Shown here in pieces: positions 1 through 8,981 of a stretch of 15,432 nucleotides of DNA. A program made the translations under genes and the position numbers. The stretch is taken from NCBI GenBank assembly GCA_008704415.1, contig VXIS01000575.1:1-15432 (forward strand), written 5' to 3'. Below the pieces are notes generated by a model, which did not search any database, was not told the DNA's origin, and was given only the letters and a program-made list of their open reading frames with translations. Source of the stretch: Sphaerosporella brunnea (lineage: Eukaryota; Ascomycota; Pezizomycetes; Pezizales; Pyronemataceae). Each line of letters opens with the position of its first letter. Position 1 is the first letter of the stretch.

Positions 1-960
1 ATTCGTGATATCGATATGTCGTAAATTCGGAAATTTCCTGGCCAGCAGGGCGGCTTCGAGTAGGGGAGAACCAGGTGATCAGTCTGGTCTGAGGATCAAA
101 GATTGTAGGTTGGGTAGAGAGAAAAAATACTGGTCGGAGTGAAAAAAATGTAACCTTTTCGTGAGATTATAAGATCCACTATGTCATAGATGCAAATAAA
201 CTCAGAATCATCTGTGTATCAGACTTGATAAATACCAAGAGGATACTCGAAAACAGGTCACTGATTAACTCAGTATTTATTGATAGATAGTCGATACAAT
301 CTGGATTGCTTGAAAGGCCGTAAGGAAAAGAAAAAGAGAAGAGAATGAATGTGGGAAAAGCTCGCAGCTTTTATAGCCAACGATGCTGAGTACATCATGT
401 GATAACAACCTGGTGGCAAATTCGTAATTTAAAGAAAGAGCGGTCTAGATGACCTACAAGTCTGCCTTGTGGAAACTAGAAGATTCCAAAGTGACGTAAC
501 ATCGAAAGGGCTAGAAACTGCTGGAACATGGTGACAAATATAGTAAAGAAGGCAAAAGAAACTCGTAGAATAATGATATCATACCATCGTTACTGCCTTA
601 TAGTTTTATATCTTAGTAAGGAAATACGTAAGAAAGAAACCATAGTAAATGTAATAATCTTACATCAACAGTGTTGGCTGTTTTTCAGTCCCGTCATTTT
701 CTGGGCTTCAATGCGTTACCCGCGCAAGTATGTCGGCTCTTGCGTCCTGAGAACTTGCTCTCCTGAAGTGTATTGTTCCACTCAGTAATGTCGCTCATTC
801 TCCTCGGTGTGCATAAGGCTTTGCGTGGTGACTCAGCTTTGTTGCACTGGCCTATACAACTGCTGTAGCAAGGTTAGAACATCAGCAGTCAGTATGAGAG
901 CCCGTATATTATCCGTTGTGGGCAGGGAGAAGGTTCATTCGTTAGCAAACGGGTTGTCAG
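1..960. other. AT-rich region without a supported gene
   Basis: No reading frame here has convincing codon use or a recognisable motif. An ATG-started frame of 86 codons (528-788, +) is rich in rare-looking AT codons and matches nothing I know. The stretch around 340-420 (A/G-rich run, TTTTATAG, then a purine-rich run) vaguely resembles a decayed LTR, but no paired repeat or primer-binding site is visible. Confidence 0.5.
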
Positions 961-977
961 CACCGACGTCTGCCGAT

Positions 978-1034
978 GAGTGCTTTGCAGTGGCGCGAGT
1001 GCTGTGCAGTGGCGCAAGTGCTGTACATTGGCGC
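978..1034 (+). repeat. 19-bp minisatellite, array 1
   Basis: Three consecutive 19-bp units (978-996, 997-1015, 1016-1034) follow the pattern RAGTGCTNTNCANTGGCGC, and a fourth decayed unit begins at 1035. The unit is not a multiple of three, so it cannot encode a periodic protein in one frame. This explains the similar peptide pieces that appear in several frames here. The second array at 1377-1452 has the same unit and orientation. Confidence 0.85.
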
Positions 1035-1376
1035 GAGTGCTTGTAACAGACTGGGTCGGGAACAGACTGGAGAGGCCCAAGGAACTTGCGTACAGAGTGT
1101 TATCGGACAGGTTCTGGAACAGGGGGCCGAGACAGGATCCGCAGGCAAGGTAAGATGTACAATGCGTACGGTCAGGATTCAGATTGGAACGAAGGGACGC
1201 AGATTGACATACGAAGGTACAGTGAGGAGGAAGGAAAACAAACAACAAAGCGGAAATGAAGGTCCCTCTATATAGCACACGTAACCACGGCGCCACGCGC
1301 CACGGGGTATCCGAACATAGCCGCGGCAAAGCCCCAACAAAGACCTGTAACAACCTGATCCAACCTCGCGCCATGA

Positions 1377-1452
1377 CAGTGCTGTCCAGTGGCGCAAGTG
1401 CTATGCCGTGGCGCAGGTGCTGTCCAGTGGCGCGAGTGTTGTGCAGTGACGC
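1377..1452 (+). repeat. 19-bp minisatellite, array 2
   Basis: Four contiguous 19-bp units (1377-1395, 1396-1414, 1415-1433, 1434-1452) of the same type as array 1, for example CAGTGCTGTCCAGTGGCGC, with one to five substitutions per unit. The two arrays are separated by about 340 bp of unrelated sequence. Either one array was split or the unit spread to two sites. Confidence 0.85.
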
Positions 1453-1455
1453 CAA

Positions 1456-2056
1456 GAAACGCTCAACCAGCGTGTTGGAAACTGGCTTTCTAGGCGTGCT
1501 GAAGGCATGGATAAGGACGAGTCAGAATGGGTGATTGGTGGAGTGACATGCCATGATGGAGGACCGAGTGATATCTAGTGAGGCTTGGATGAGCATATAT
1601 ACGTACCTAGATTAGCCTCTAAGACTGAGACAATCAATTCCCTTTCCTATCCATCACCATCCTCGCCTACGCTTGACCTCTACACTTCGGCCACTTTCAA
1701 CCAGCGAGCTTTTCGTCACAACCAAGGTCCGACGGCCACCAATCGCACCGTAAATCCCCTCCAAATTAGCAGTATTTAGAGAGTTGCTAACACACAGTGT
1801 GTTTGAAGAAGAAAAAAGAACATCTCCCGAAGATCGATACCACCTCAGCCCGTTCGTTAGCTGGGAACTGTCGGTTTCGCCCGTTCGTTCATAAAAAACG
1901 TGTCTTGGCGGTCAACAACGGAACCTCACTGCTCGCTACAGTATCCTCCGCTTAGTCATGCGATGCTAGTTTACCCTCGCGACAACGCGTACCCCACACT
2001 ACATCACGACGCCGCAAAAGCCACCACCCGCCTTTGCTTTCCACTCCGTCTTCGTC
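1456..2056 (+). promoter_or_regulatory. Upstream region and 5' leader of the kinase gene
   Basis: No gene is supported in this interval. It contains a TATA-like CATATATAC near 1589-1597, a C/T-rich block (about 1636-1690), and an 11-bp direct repeat GCCCGTTCGTT at 1848-1858 and 1879-1889, followed by ATAAAAAACG. The last 30 bases before the kinase ATG are pyrimidine-rich, as is common near fungal transcription starts. Two ATGs lie upstream of the kinase start: one at 1958 opens a three-codon ORF, and one at 1963 opens a frame that overlaps the kinase start out of frame and stops at 2184. Whether they are in the transcript depends on the unknown start site. The assignment as promoter is inferred from position. 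Confidence 0.4.
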
Positions 2057-3642
2057 ATGTCCGAATCCGATTGCTCAGATACCGCTTCCGACAACCGCGT
2101 CGATGGATTCGAATGCGATTGGGTCGTCGAAAACCCCACTATGTACAGACCAGGTGGCTTCCACCCAGTCGCGATTGGCGATGAACTCCACGACGGTAGA
2201 TATCGCGTGATTCACCGCCTCTCCCATGGTGCATACGGCACTGTCTGGATGGCGCTGGATCAGCGCCCTGTCAGCACCGCCGGTACGCGCATTCGCTACG
2301 TCGCAGTCAAAATCGGTACAGCCAGCTACAACACGACCGAGGCAACTATTATCCGCCAGCTGCACAACAGGCCGATGTCGGAGTTGTTTTGCTCTCTGAA
2401 CCTCGCGGATCGAGAAACGCAGCAGGATGTGAGAGGTCTCATTATTACCGTGTTGGACGAGTTCGACATCCACGGACCGAACGGCACACACCACTGCCTG
2501 GTCACCGAGCTTCTCGGACCAAGTGTTTCGGCTGTCAGGGACCGCACCGACATTGGCGGATGGGGCGTTCTGCCGCCGTCTATCGCCCGGCCGGTTGCCG
2601 TGCAGTGCGCCGAGGCTGTCGTATTGCTTCACTCCCAGGGAATCGTCCACGCAGGTATGTTTCATCATATTAACTGCCGTTTTTCGTTTGCCCTGGCGCC
2701 CACGGCGTATATTGGCGGTCAGGTTTCCCCACTGCACCTCTAGAGTCTCGTCTATCGGGACTGTTTCGGGGAACGTGCATGGTCTTTCCTTGCGAACCTA
2801 TGCAGAAAATCCGTGGATTTCTTCCCCAGCAGCGAGTAACTAACTTATGGAATCCACGCGTAGATCTTCACACCGGCAATATGCTATTCGCCTTGACTGT
2901 GGACATACACGAGTGGTCCGTAGAGGAGGTGTACGCCGCGCTCGGTCACCCTCGCGAAATACCCATGCACGAGGCGCTCCAAAATGGGTGGGACATTATG
3001 GCGCCACATGACCCCGTCTCCGCTCACCAGCCCCAGTGCCTCGTGTATCCGCCAGCGGTTTCGCGCCTCTGGGCCCTGTGTTGTTCTTCCCCGCCGACAA
3101 TTCGCATAATCGACTTTACCGAGTCCTTCCCCGAGCCGTGGGCAGCCGCCGCCGCTGCCGAGAATCGCCATTTGCCCGGCACACCGCGCAGTGTCGCTGC
3201 GCCGGAACTTCTGCTCAACCTGTCCACGAAGGTCACCAAGGCGATCGATGTCTGGGCGCTCGGATGTGTCATCTTCGAGCTGGTCTCTCAGGGTCATCCC
3301 TTCCGCCGGGGGCCTGGGCCGCTTGCAGACTACCTGGCGAGCATCATGCTAGGGCTAGGAGGTGAAAATAATGTGCCCGAGGCATTCAGGGAGGCCTTCC
3401 GTGCAAGTGGGGCCATGCGAGCCGCGAAAAATCCGTGGCGCGACGATCGCGACTGGAACGAGAAATTCGCGGAGTTGCGCGAAATCACCGAAAATCCGTT
3501 GAGCAAGGAGGATGAACAGCTTTTGTGCAAGGTCATCGCTTCAGCATTCGTTATTGAGCCGGGTGACAGGGCTTCGGCCGCTGAGATCCTCGCTTTGTTG
3601 CGTCAGGCTTGGCCAGAGATGTTCAACCGGAGGACCGCCTGA
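2057..3642 (+). CDS. SRPK-like serine/threonine protein kinase, two exons (2057-2654, 2864-3642)
   Basis: Removing the intron at 2655-2863 gives a 458-residue kinase. Visible landmarks are a Gly-rich loop SHGAYGTVW (56-64), Lys85 in VAVK, a probable alpha-C Glu95, the hinge region HCLVTELLGPS (146-156), the catalytic loop HADLHTGN (198-205) rebuilt across the splice, DFT (283-285), APE (312-314), DVWALGC (328-334) and a late Arg435. The pattern GIVH-DLH-GN with LVTE.LGPS is typical of the expanded SRPK-like kinases of filamentous fungi. These phosphorylate Ser/Arg-type substrates or have unknown targets. Departures are HRD to HAD, DFG to DFT and loss of the first loop glycine; Lys, Glu and both catalytic Asp remain, so activity is plausible. 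The start ATG is the first in frame with the kinase fold and follows a pyrimidine tract. The stop codon lies within the target duplication of a downstream hAT element. Confidence 0.9.
2655..2863 (+). other. Spliceosomal intron in the kinase gene
   Basis: The donor is GTATGT after CACGCAG, the acceptor is CGCGTAG, and a near-perfect branch site ACTAAC lies at 2839-2844, about 20 bases before the acceptor. The intron interrupts codon 200 after its first base. Splicing restores the catalytic-loop sequence HADLHTGN without any frame change. At 209 bp it is long for a fungal intron, and it contains stop codons in the exon frame. Confidence 0.88.
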
Positions 3643-3645
3643 CGC

Positions 3646-4792
3646 TAGTGTTGTCCACGAGTCCGGGACTCCATACTGTGAACTCGGGTATTTGGGGTTT
3701 TTTGCGGACTTGGGACGTACGGGTTTTACGTGTTTGACTCCGGTCAAAGCTCGAGTGCACATTATTCTACTCGAGTCGACGCAATTTAATGTTACGGCAA
3801 ACCTCTATTATGCCATCGTTTCAGAAACTATACTCTAACCTGCCATCGATGTTCCCTTTCCCTCCAAAATGCCATCGTTTGAAAACCCTTGTCCTTCGTA
3901 TGATGTGCCGCACGGTCTGACCACACAGCCGACTTCGTCGCTTTGTGATTATCTGAGAAGCGAACGAAAAGACAGCCTCCGCCGGCACACTTGTGGCCGG
4001 GATCTGCAATAAAACGCGGGCCTAAAACGAGGGCAACAGTCAGCGAAGAAAAAGACACAGGTGTAGATCCTACCATTCTCGAGAGTACCGGGTAGCGAGA
4101 GGAGTTGCACCTCCAAAAGTCCAAAGGATTGGCGTCCGCCGTAAGGCGGCGCTCATCCTGATAGGCTGCAATTTCGGCGTCCGGTGCCGCATCCTCCTCT
4201 TCCACATAGAACAATCCAGTGGAGAGAAGTGCTACATCATCATCGGGGTACGTGAGCTTCCGCCTTTTTCTTTTTTTTCCTTTGGGGCCGCTCCCTTTCC
4301 GGTGTCAGTGGGCCGGGGGTGCTGTTGGCTCTGCGCATCGACTTCGATGGAGGCTGCGGTCGAGGCTGCGATTTCCTCTACGTAGCGCGCTTGGTACAAT
4401 CGAAACTGCTGTGTAAAACACTCAACTTGACAGTCCGGATGTCTCCCCCAATCCAGCCTTTCGCGGGCGGTACTGCTCCTGCAATTCGCCGGCGAGGCCT
4501 AACATGGCTGCCGCACTGGATCCCCATGAATTTGATTCTGGTCTCCGGACCGGCGCGCGCGCGTTGTCACAGCATTTGAGCGTTTTATACATCGCGAAGG
4601 TTTGGACAACTTTGAGCGTGAAATTACTATCTATAACTCGAGTTTGCGGGGGCTCGACTAGGCACGGTGTCGAAAATACGCGACTCTATTAGGCACGGTA
4701 CCAAAACTGGATATAAAGTTTCAACTCTTCCAGTCGAGACCGAGTACAAGCCCGGCTCGACTCCGCGCCGAACAGAATCGTGGACAACAGTA
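3646..4792. mobile_element. hAT-type transposon, deletion derivative, inserted at the kinase stop codon
   Basis: Terminal inverted repeats TAGTGTTGTCCACGA (3646-3660) and TCGTGGACAACAGTA (4778-4792) match at 14 of 15 positions. The flanking 8-bp sequences are CCTGACGC (3638-3645) and CTTGACGC (4793-4800), a target duplication with one C/T difference. An 8-bp duplication plus YAG-type ends is the hAT signature. The 1147-bp element still carries the 3' end of a hAT transposase on the minus strand (separate entry), so the superfamily is supported twice. Full elements are usually over 2.5 kb, so most of the transposase is missing. Subterminal GTCCGGGACTC/CTCGAGTC-type motifs repeat inside both ends. 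Confidence 0.88.
3821..4304 (-). pseudogene. hAT transposase C-terminal fragment with dimerisation (hATC) domain
   Basis: Read on the minus strand, the first part contains DANPLDFWR and SSRYPVLSRM, the usual lead into the hAT dimerisation domain. The continuation, IPATSVPAEAVFS followed by IITKRRSRL, matches the conserved core (P.TSVP.ER.FS...RSRL). The two parts are in different frames, but an intron with donor GTAGGA (4073), a CTGAC branch-like site and acceptor TTGCAG (ending 4004), 70 bp long, joins them. The residues ARDYLA usually found at the junction are absent, so the exact splice or a deletion is uncertain. Further upstream, in another frame (to about 4430), acidic and basic linker-like peptides suggest more decayed transposase. 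The catalytic DDE part is missing. Confidence 0.8.
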
Positions 4793-4800
4793 CTTGACGC

Positions 4801-5248
4801 TGCTGGCGCAAGTGGAATGGCAGGTGTCCTTGTGTGGCGGTTATTGCAGAAGCTGTAAAAGGCAACCGAACGTGTATTTAGGATTTTTCCGGCCGCAACT
4901 GCAAATCACTCTACCAAACTACGCGGGGTAAAACAAACCGCAGCGAAAGTGTTGAACCCTTTCTTGTTTCATTCATAAGAGCAGACATCCTTTATGGTCC
5001 AATCTGAAGTCCTCTCGCGATGGATCTGTGGTGGTGGTTCACGTCGACAGTGGCACCTGTCACTACGACCGTATCGAGTTTCGGTGCCAGTTTCCACCGA
5101 GAATGAGTGACCAATACGCATGACAATCGCCTGATATTGTGATAGAGAAAGTGCTGCCAGATAATCTAATGCCTATAAATGTGCCGGAGAACCTATTTTT
5201 TTTCTAGACCGTCAAGCATATTGCCGCGTACTTGATGGGGATGGTGGC
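4801..5248. other. Intergenic region, no supported gene
   Basis: This is the continuation of the kinase 3' flank on the far side of the hAT insertion. I see no coding pattern, RNA gene or repeat structure. A TATA-like CCTATAAATG at about 5170-5180 could serve the coding-like stretch that follows, but nothing else supports that. Confidence 0.4.
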
Positions 5249-5455
5249 ATGGTGCGCGAGACCTCGGAGCAGTGCTGTGCATGGCTGGTTTTGTTCGTGT
5301 CTTCTTCATTCTCCCCGGCGGCGGAGAATGACAGTAGAATGTTCAGCACAGCTCCCCGCAGCAGAGAATAGACTTGCCGCCCTTCCGGGCTGTGAAGTCG
5401 GAGTTCGATCATCGTGATGCCGCTGCGGATAGCGAAGAACCTCAGTAACAAGTAA

Positions 5456-5704
5456 CTCAGGTGCTGGAGATACTGCAGTTTCCAGGAGGACGCATACGCT
5501 GGCCCTTTCAACGAGGCGGCTGCGGGCAGCCGCCACTATCTCCACCAGTGCCTCGAGCGCAAGGCCACGTGCATCACGTACGATAGAAAGCCCGCCCTGC
5601 ATTGGCTGGCCTTGAAGGACGCTTATGGAACGCAATACTTTGGTGCCTGGCACAAGCTTCACAATCAATCTCCACCAACGCCCGCCGGCTACCAACTACT
5701 ATGA
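5456..5704 (+). pseudogene. Coding-like exon or gene fragment, unknown family
   Basis: An open frame without a usable start runs from just after a stop at 5453-5455 to TGA at 5702-5704. Its codons favour C or G at the third position, unlike the surrounding noise, and it encodes a natural-looking peptide including AYAGPFNEAAAGSRHYLHQC and ALHWLALKDAYGTQYFGAWH. A possible acceptor TACTGCAG precedes it (ending 5478). Two other short coding-like frames lie upstream (from ATG 5249, and 5340-5447), so this may be the last exon of a broken multi-exon gene. The opposite strand also has a long open frame (about 5306-5695), so the strand is not certain. I do not recognise the family. Confidence 0.35.
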
Positions 5705-5773
5705 CTCAATCCTCATTCTCTGGCCCCTGCTTAAACAATGTGGTGCGCCGCGGATGGCTGTAAGCCGAGCCAT

Positions 5774-6637
5774 CAGGGCCGTCAATAGTCCGGCCGGCCC
5801 ACACATCGGGTCAGGTCGGGCCGGCGGTTTGCGAGTCCTAGTAGGTTTGGGCCGAAATGGGCGAAGCCTGGATATCTGATGGGCGCCGCCCCGGCGCCGG
5901 ATAACTCGGGCCGGATCTGCACGGTGAACGGGCCCGATATCCGAGGCATAAGAAAATGCGGATCCAGGGTACCAAATATTCGGAAGCTAACCTGTCGATC
6001 TCAATCAAATTTTTCGCGATCAAGGGCTCAATGCCGGAGCGTTTTCCACGGGACACATGTATTGTTTGGAAGAGAGATGTTAGGCTGACAAGTGAGGGCG
6101 GATTCAAATCCTTTCTGCGAAGATCGCGGATGTCATGTTTACAACTCAAACGAAATTTAAACCAAAATAGTAGAGCAGTCAGATGCCAGTAAGCTCCAGT
6201 ATTGGTCCGCCTGGTATTTGTGTTCTTCATGTTAGTTACTTTTCTTTTCGAGTTCCAATGGCAGGGTGATGATACGATCCAAGCCATCGAAGTCCCGCAC
6301 TCGCGCCAGAGGATGGATCTCACGAACGCACAGGAGGATGAGTCTATGGCGGTAGACTCGACACACGGGCCGTCGGAGATCGAACGGGCGGTACTTGAGT
6401 TGTGCGACGTGTTTGTTTGTATAGGCAGTCGTTGCCTGTTCTTTGAGGCATTCTACAGCAGGCGCCTGGCGGGCCCGCCGGGCGCCGGGGCTTTCTGGGC
6501 CTGATGGTCGCCAGTAGGCGCCTGGATCTTGATCGAAAAAGCCTGGTCCAAACGGGCCGAAATTTGAAAAGCCCGTTTCAATCAGTCCGGTTCACGCCGC
6601 GCTCAAAGCCGGACTGGCCGGACTTTTGACAGCCCTG
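5774..6637. mobile_element. Non-autonomous hAT-type element with perfect 8-bp target duplication
   Basis: The left end reads CAGGGCCGTCAATAGTCCGG and the right end is its inverse with two mismatches in 22 bases (CAGGGCTGTCAAAAGTCCGG read inward). The flanks are identical: CGAGCCAT at 5766-5773 and at 6638-6645. CAGGG ends, 8-bp duplications and GC-rich subterminal motifs (repeats of GGGCC, CGGGCC and GGCGCC in about 5785-5950 and 6460-6620) are classic for hAT elements. The 864-bp interior has no transposase motif. A 161-codon minus-strand frame (6323-5838) shows nothing recognisable. The element is presumably mobilised by a transposase made elsewhere. The perfect duplication suggests a fairly recent insertion. 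Confidence 0.92.
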
Positions 6638-6645
6638 CGAGCCAT

Positions 6646-7358
6646 GGTCGACATATCGGTCGGTGCCTGCACCCTTTTGAGCAATCGGCAGCCATTACCA
6701 GGGCTGTCCATCGAAGCATTGCGAATGTGCAAAGCGCTCTGTTAGGCGGCAAGGAGTCCGGCGGTGGTGCATGTTCCGGGCGTTATCTATGGGTCCTCGT
6801 CATATGCTCAGGAATCAACCAGCGGGGCATATGAACATCAACAGTTCATTTCCCTCGGGACTTTCTTCCCTTTGCGATGTACCCCATGGAGAAAAGCCCA
6901 GCCACGGACCTCGTGGTTTCGGCGCTCAAGAAGCCGTCGGAACCGTCGAAGATGAGGGTCTCGCCAATGGAGGTAACGCAGACTTCCACCGAATGTAGTC
7001 TCTTCGGCAGCATGTACGATTGAACCTGTAGGCGTTTTGGTTCTTGTATGCCTCCGCGAGTGCATAGCGCTGTAAGTCGCGATGTGATATCACGTCCGGC
7101 AGATGAAAGATTAGTGGATTGGTGCAATGACCAAGACGACGACGTTTCTGAGACATACTAGAGTCTTTTACTTGTTGCGTCTTGACATGATGCAGCGGTA
7201 GTATTGTACGGCATTCACGGTTGTTAGGGGATAGGGCCGAGTGATGGCGGGTGAGCCTATCAGTGGGGCCTACCCCAGGGGGATTGGCTTAGCGAACAAG
7301 CCTATTACACACATACTTTTCTTCCGCCTTCTCCATAGTTGAACAGGTAGGCCTTTGC
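6646..7358. other. Region between two transposons, no firm gene
   Basis: Short open frames occur on both strands at about 6846-7127. On the plus strand, ATG 6878 opens a 48-codon frame containing MYPMEKSPATDLVVSALKKP; on the minus strand a frame contains TSIGETLIFDGSDGFLSAET. Both look moderately protein-like, but neither is long or recognisable. A lone hAT-like start CAGGGCTGTCCATCG occurs at 6699 with no partner. I do not call a gene. Confidence 0.35.
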
Positions 7359-7366
7359 GAACCAAC

Positions 7367-8647
7367 GGGATCAATTCAAGCGTTGCGACAGAGGGGGTAG
7401 CGACTACACCATATACAGTAATCAAGGGAGCCGCCTGTGGCGCACCCTTTTGAATTAAATAAGACGCGGATTAATAAGAGGCGGCAGTAAAAAAAAAAAT
7501 GTGGTCGGGGACCGTTGGCCGTTGGCCGTTCATCCACAACAAAGATCCCGCCAGTGCCGCAATTTACAGCCACAACACGGAAACAACACATGCAAAGTGT
7601 CCAACGCCGCTATGAACAAGATGATCAACGTCCCTGAGCAAGCAGACCGCCAAAAAAAAATTCTTTTTAACCTTGAAAAATCAGTTGTGTTGAATGCAGA
7701 ATAGTTTGATACGTTTTGGCCCCTGGTAGATTCGGTGTGGACAAAAATCGGTGGCAAAACAACCCAACTGAACGGTACTGTCGAGGTCCAACATTACAAA
7801 TGTCGTCTGCGTAAAGGCAAGAAGACGGACACGAACATGGCAAAGAAGGAAGGAAGAATAGTGAAGAATCGCATCACATCAGGACGCGTCAAAGATCTCT
7901 GTCAAGTCCGGATGAAAATTACGCGTACGCTGACCGAACCGATTACTGTTACCCTTGAACGGAAAGACGAGAATACACATATGCATGACCTTGAGGTGTG
8001 CTTTCGACTGTGCGGTCCGCCATCCATCAGCCGTTAAACTCGTCGTGCAGGAGGAGACAAGTAAGGATTACACCGCTGCACAAATTTTCCACGCATTAAA
8101 AGGGGCTGGTCATGTGGGGATCACCGTTTCCTCGCTCCCGAACGTTGAGCCGGAACAAATTGTAGAGAGCCACAGGCCGTGGGAGCTTTGGTTGCGAATA
8201 GATGAATAGATTCGATGTTTCATTGTAAATTCTGCTGTACACTGGGCGTCGCGCAACCTTCGCGCCATCGTCACCTCGCGCGACCCTCATGACCCTCGCA
8301 ACCGTGATGGAGAATTTTCTGGCTCTGTTGGGTACATACTTCCGGATCCTGTCCAAGGTCCACTACTCTGCGTCGCGCGGGAACATAGGGGCTGCGCAGG
8401 AGAAAAGGAACGAAAAAACGCGTCCCTACTTTGTCAAACAAACGTATCAACATCAGTTCAGCAACTGGAATGGGTAGGGGAAACAACTCAGCAAAAAAAA
8501 ACATGACGCCGGTGCAGCGCGGCGGTGGGTACTCTAGAGAGAAGTCGCCGCATCTTAGTAATGCGTGTTTTATTTAATAAAAAATGGTACGCCACGGGGT
8601 CCCTTGATTACTGTATATGGTGTACCCCTGACGCTCGAATTGATCCC
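7367..8647 (+). mobile_element. Mutator-like (MULE) DNA transposon, degenerate, with long inverted repeats
   Basis: The ends are long imperfect inverted repeats of about 115 bp (7367-7481) and 97 bp (8551-8647). They start GGGATCAATTCRAGCG, share an identical 25-bp block (7405-7429 against 8600-8624), and keep an AT-rich inner part. The flanks are an 8-bp direct repeat GAACCAAC at 7359-7366 and 8648-8655. Long inverted repeats with 8-10-bp duplications and a G-rich start suit Mutator-like elements. The interior carries a decayed reading frame with the zinc motif common at the N-terminus of MULE transposases (separate entry). At 1281 bp it is too short to encode a full transposase. Confidence 0.85.
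7501..8209 (+). pseudogene. MULE-type transposase N-terminal remnant, C2-HxH zinc domain
   Basis: One plus-strand frame runs from about 7501 (first ATG 7612) to 8037, broken by TAG at 7702-7704. It continues after a frameshift near 8000-8035 in the next frame to a stop ending at 8209. The segment after the first stop includes FDTFWPLVDSVWTKI, then HYKC, a basic stretch, LCQVRMKI and ENTHMHDLE. That spacing of Cys, Cys and His-x-His is the FLYWCH/WRKY-GCM1-type DNA-binding fold found at the start of MULE transposases. The shifted frame adds EETSKDYTAAQIFHALKGAG, as expected just after it. The catalytic DDE and SWIM regions are absent. The family assignment rests on the motif spacing and on the surrounding inverted repeats. 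Confidence 0.65.
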
Positions 8648-8655
8648 GAACCAAC

Positions 8656-8944
8656 ACATGAACCTGATGAAGAGTAGCTAAGGGTTGTTCGTCCAAGCTG
8701 AAGACAAGTACGGACTGAATCGTTGACCCCGGAGCCACCAACCTGCGCATTTTGTCTGCGAGAGCATACTGTCGGCATCGCTGACAGCGGCGTCCTTGAC
8801 ACTGATTTAATTGAAGATGTAACGATGCTTTGTCCGCGTGGGGCTGGGGTGCTGAGTAGCATCTCTATATATATAGGACAAAGAGTCACGTGAGGCGGAA
8901 AACCACGGTGGCTTTTACGGTGGCTTGTTTGTTTGTTTGTTTCT
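8656..8944. other. Intergenic region, no supported gene
   Basis: Apart from a short TA microsatellite (about 8866-8876) and a TGTT/TTTG microsatellite (about 8926-8943), I see no gene or element here. The flank to the right of the MULE-like element should be continuous with sequence left of 7359. Confidence 0.4.
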
Positions 8945-8981
8945 TCATATTGCATACGACCGCTTTGCGGCCATGGCATAT
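8945..8981 (+). repeat. 37-bp dispersed repeat, copy 1
   Basis: The sequence beginning TCATATTGCATACGACCGCT recurs as a direct copy at 10851-10886 with four differences: two substitutions side by side, one other substitution and one missing base. The middle CCGCTTTGCGG forms a short hairpin. The function is unknown. It could be the conserved end of a repeat family. Confidence 0.7.

Noticed and set aside
1..700. Possible solo LTR
   Set aside because: Some LTR-like composition (TTTTATAG, A/G runs) but no TG..CA boundaries, repeat partner or target duplication visible.
528..788. 86-codon ATG-started ORF
   Set aside because: AT-rich codons, no motif, and no promoter or splice context; consistent with chance in AT-rich DNA.
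889..1455. 188-codon minus-strand ORF over the minisatellites
   Set aside because: Its repeated peptide pieces come from the 19-bp repeat read in different frames; the period is not a multiple of three.
2075..2737. 220-codon minus-strand ORF opposite the kinase
   Set aside because: It is the antisense shadow of the kinase exon, whose codon pattern and motifs are on the plus strand.
6090..6122. tRNA-like T-arm (GGATTCAAATCC)
   Set aside because: The closing stem does not pair, the B-box spacing is off by one base, and no acceptor or anticodon arm can be found around it.
6699..6713. Second hAT left end (CAGGGCTGTCCATCG)
   Set aside because: No matching inverted end or 8-bp duplication downstream.
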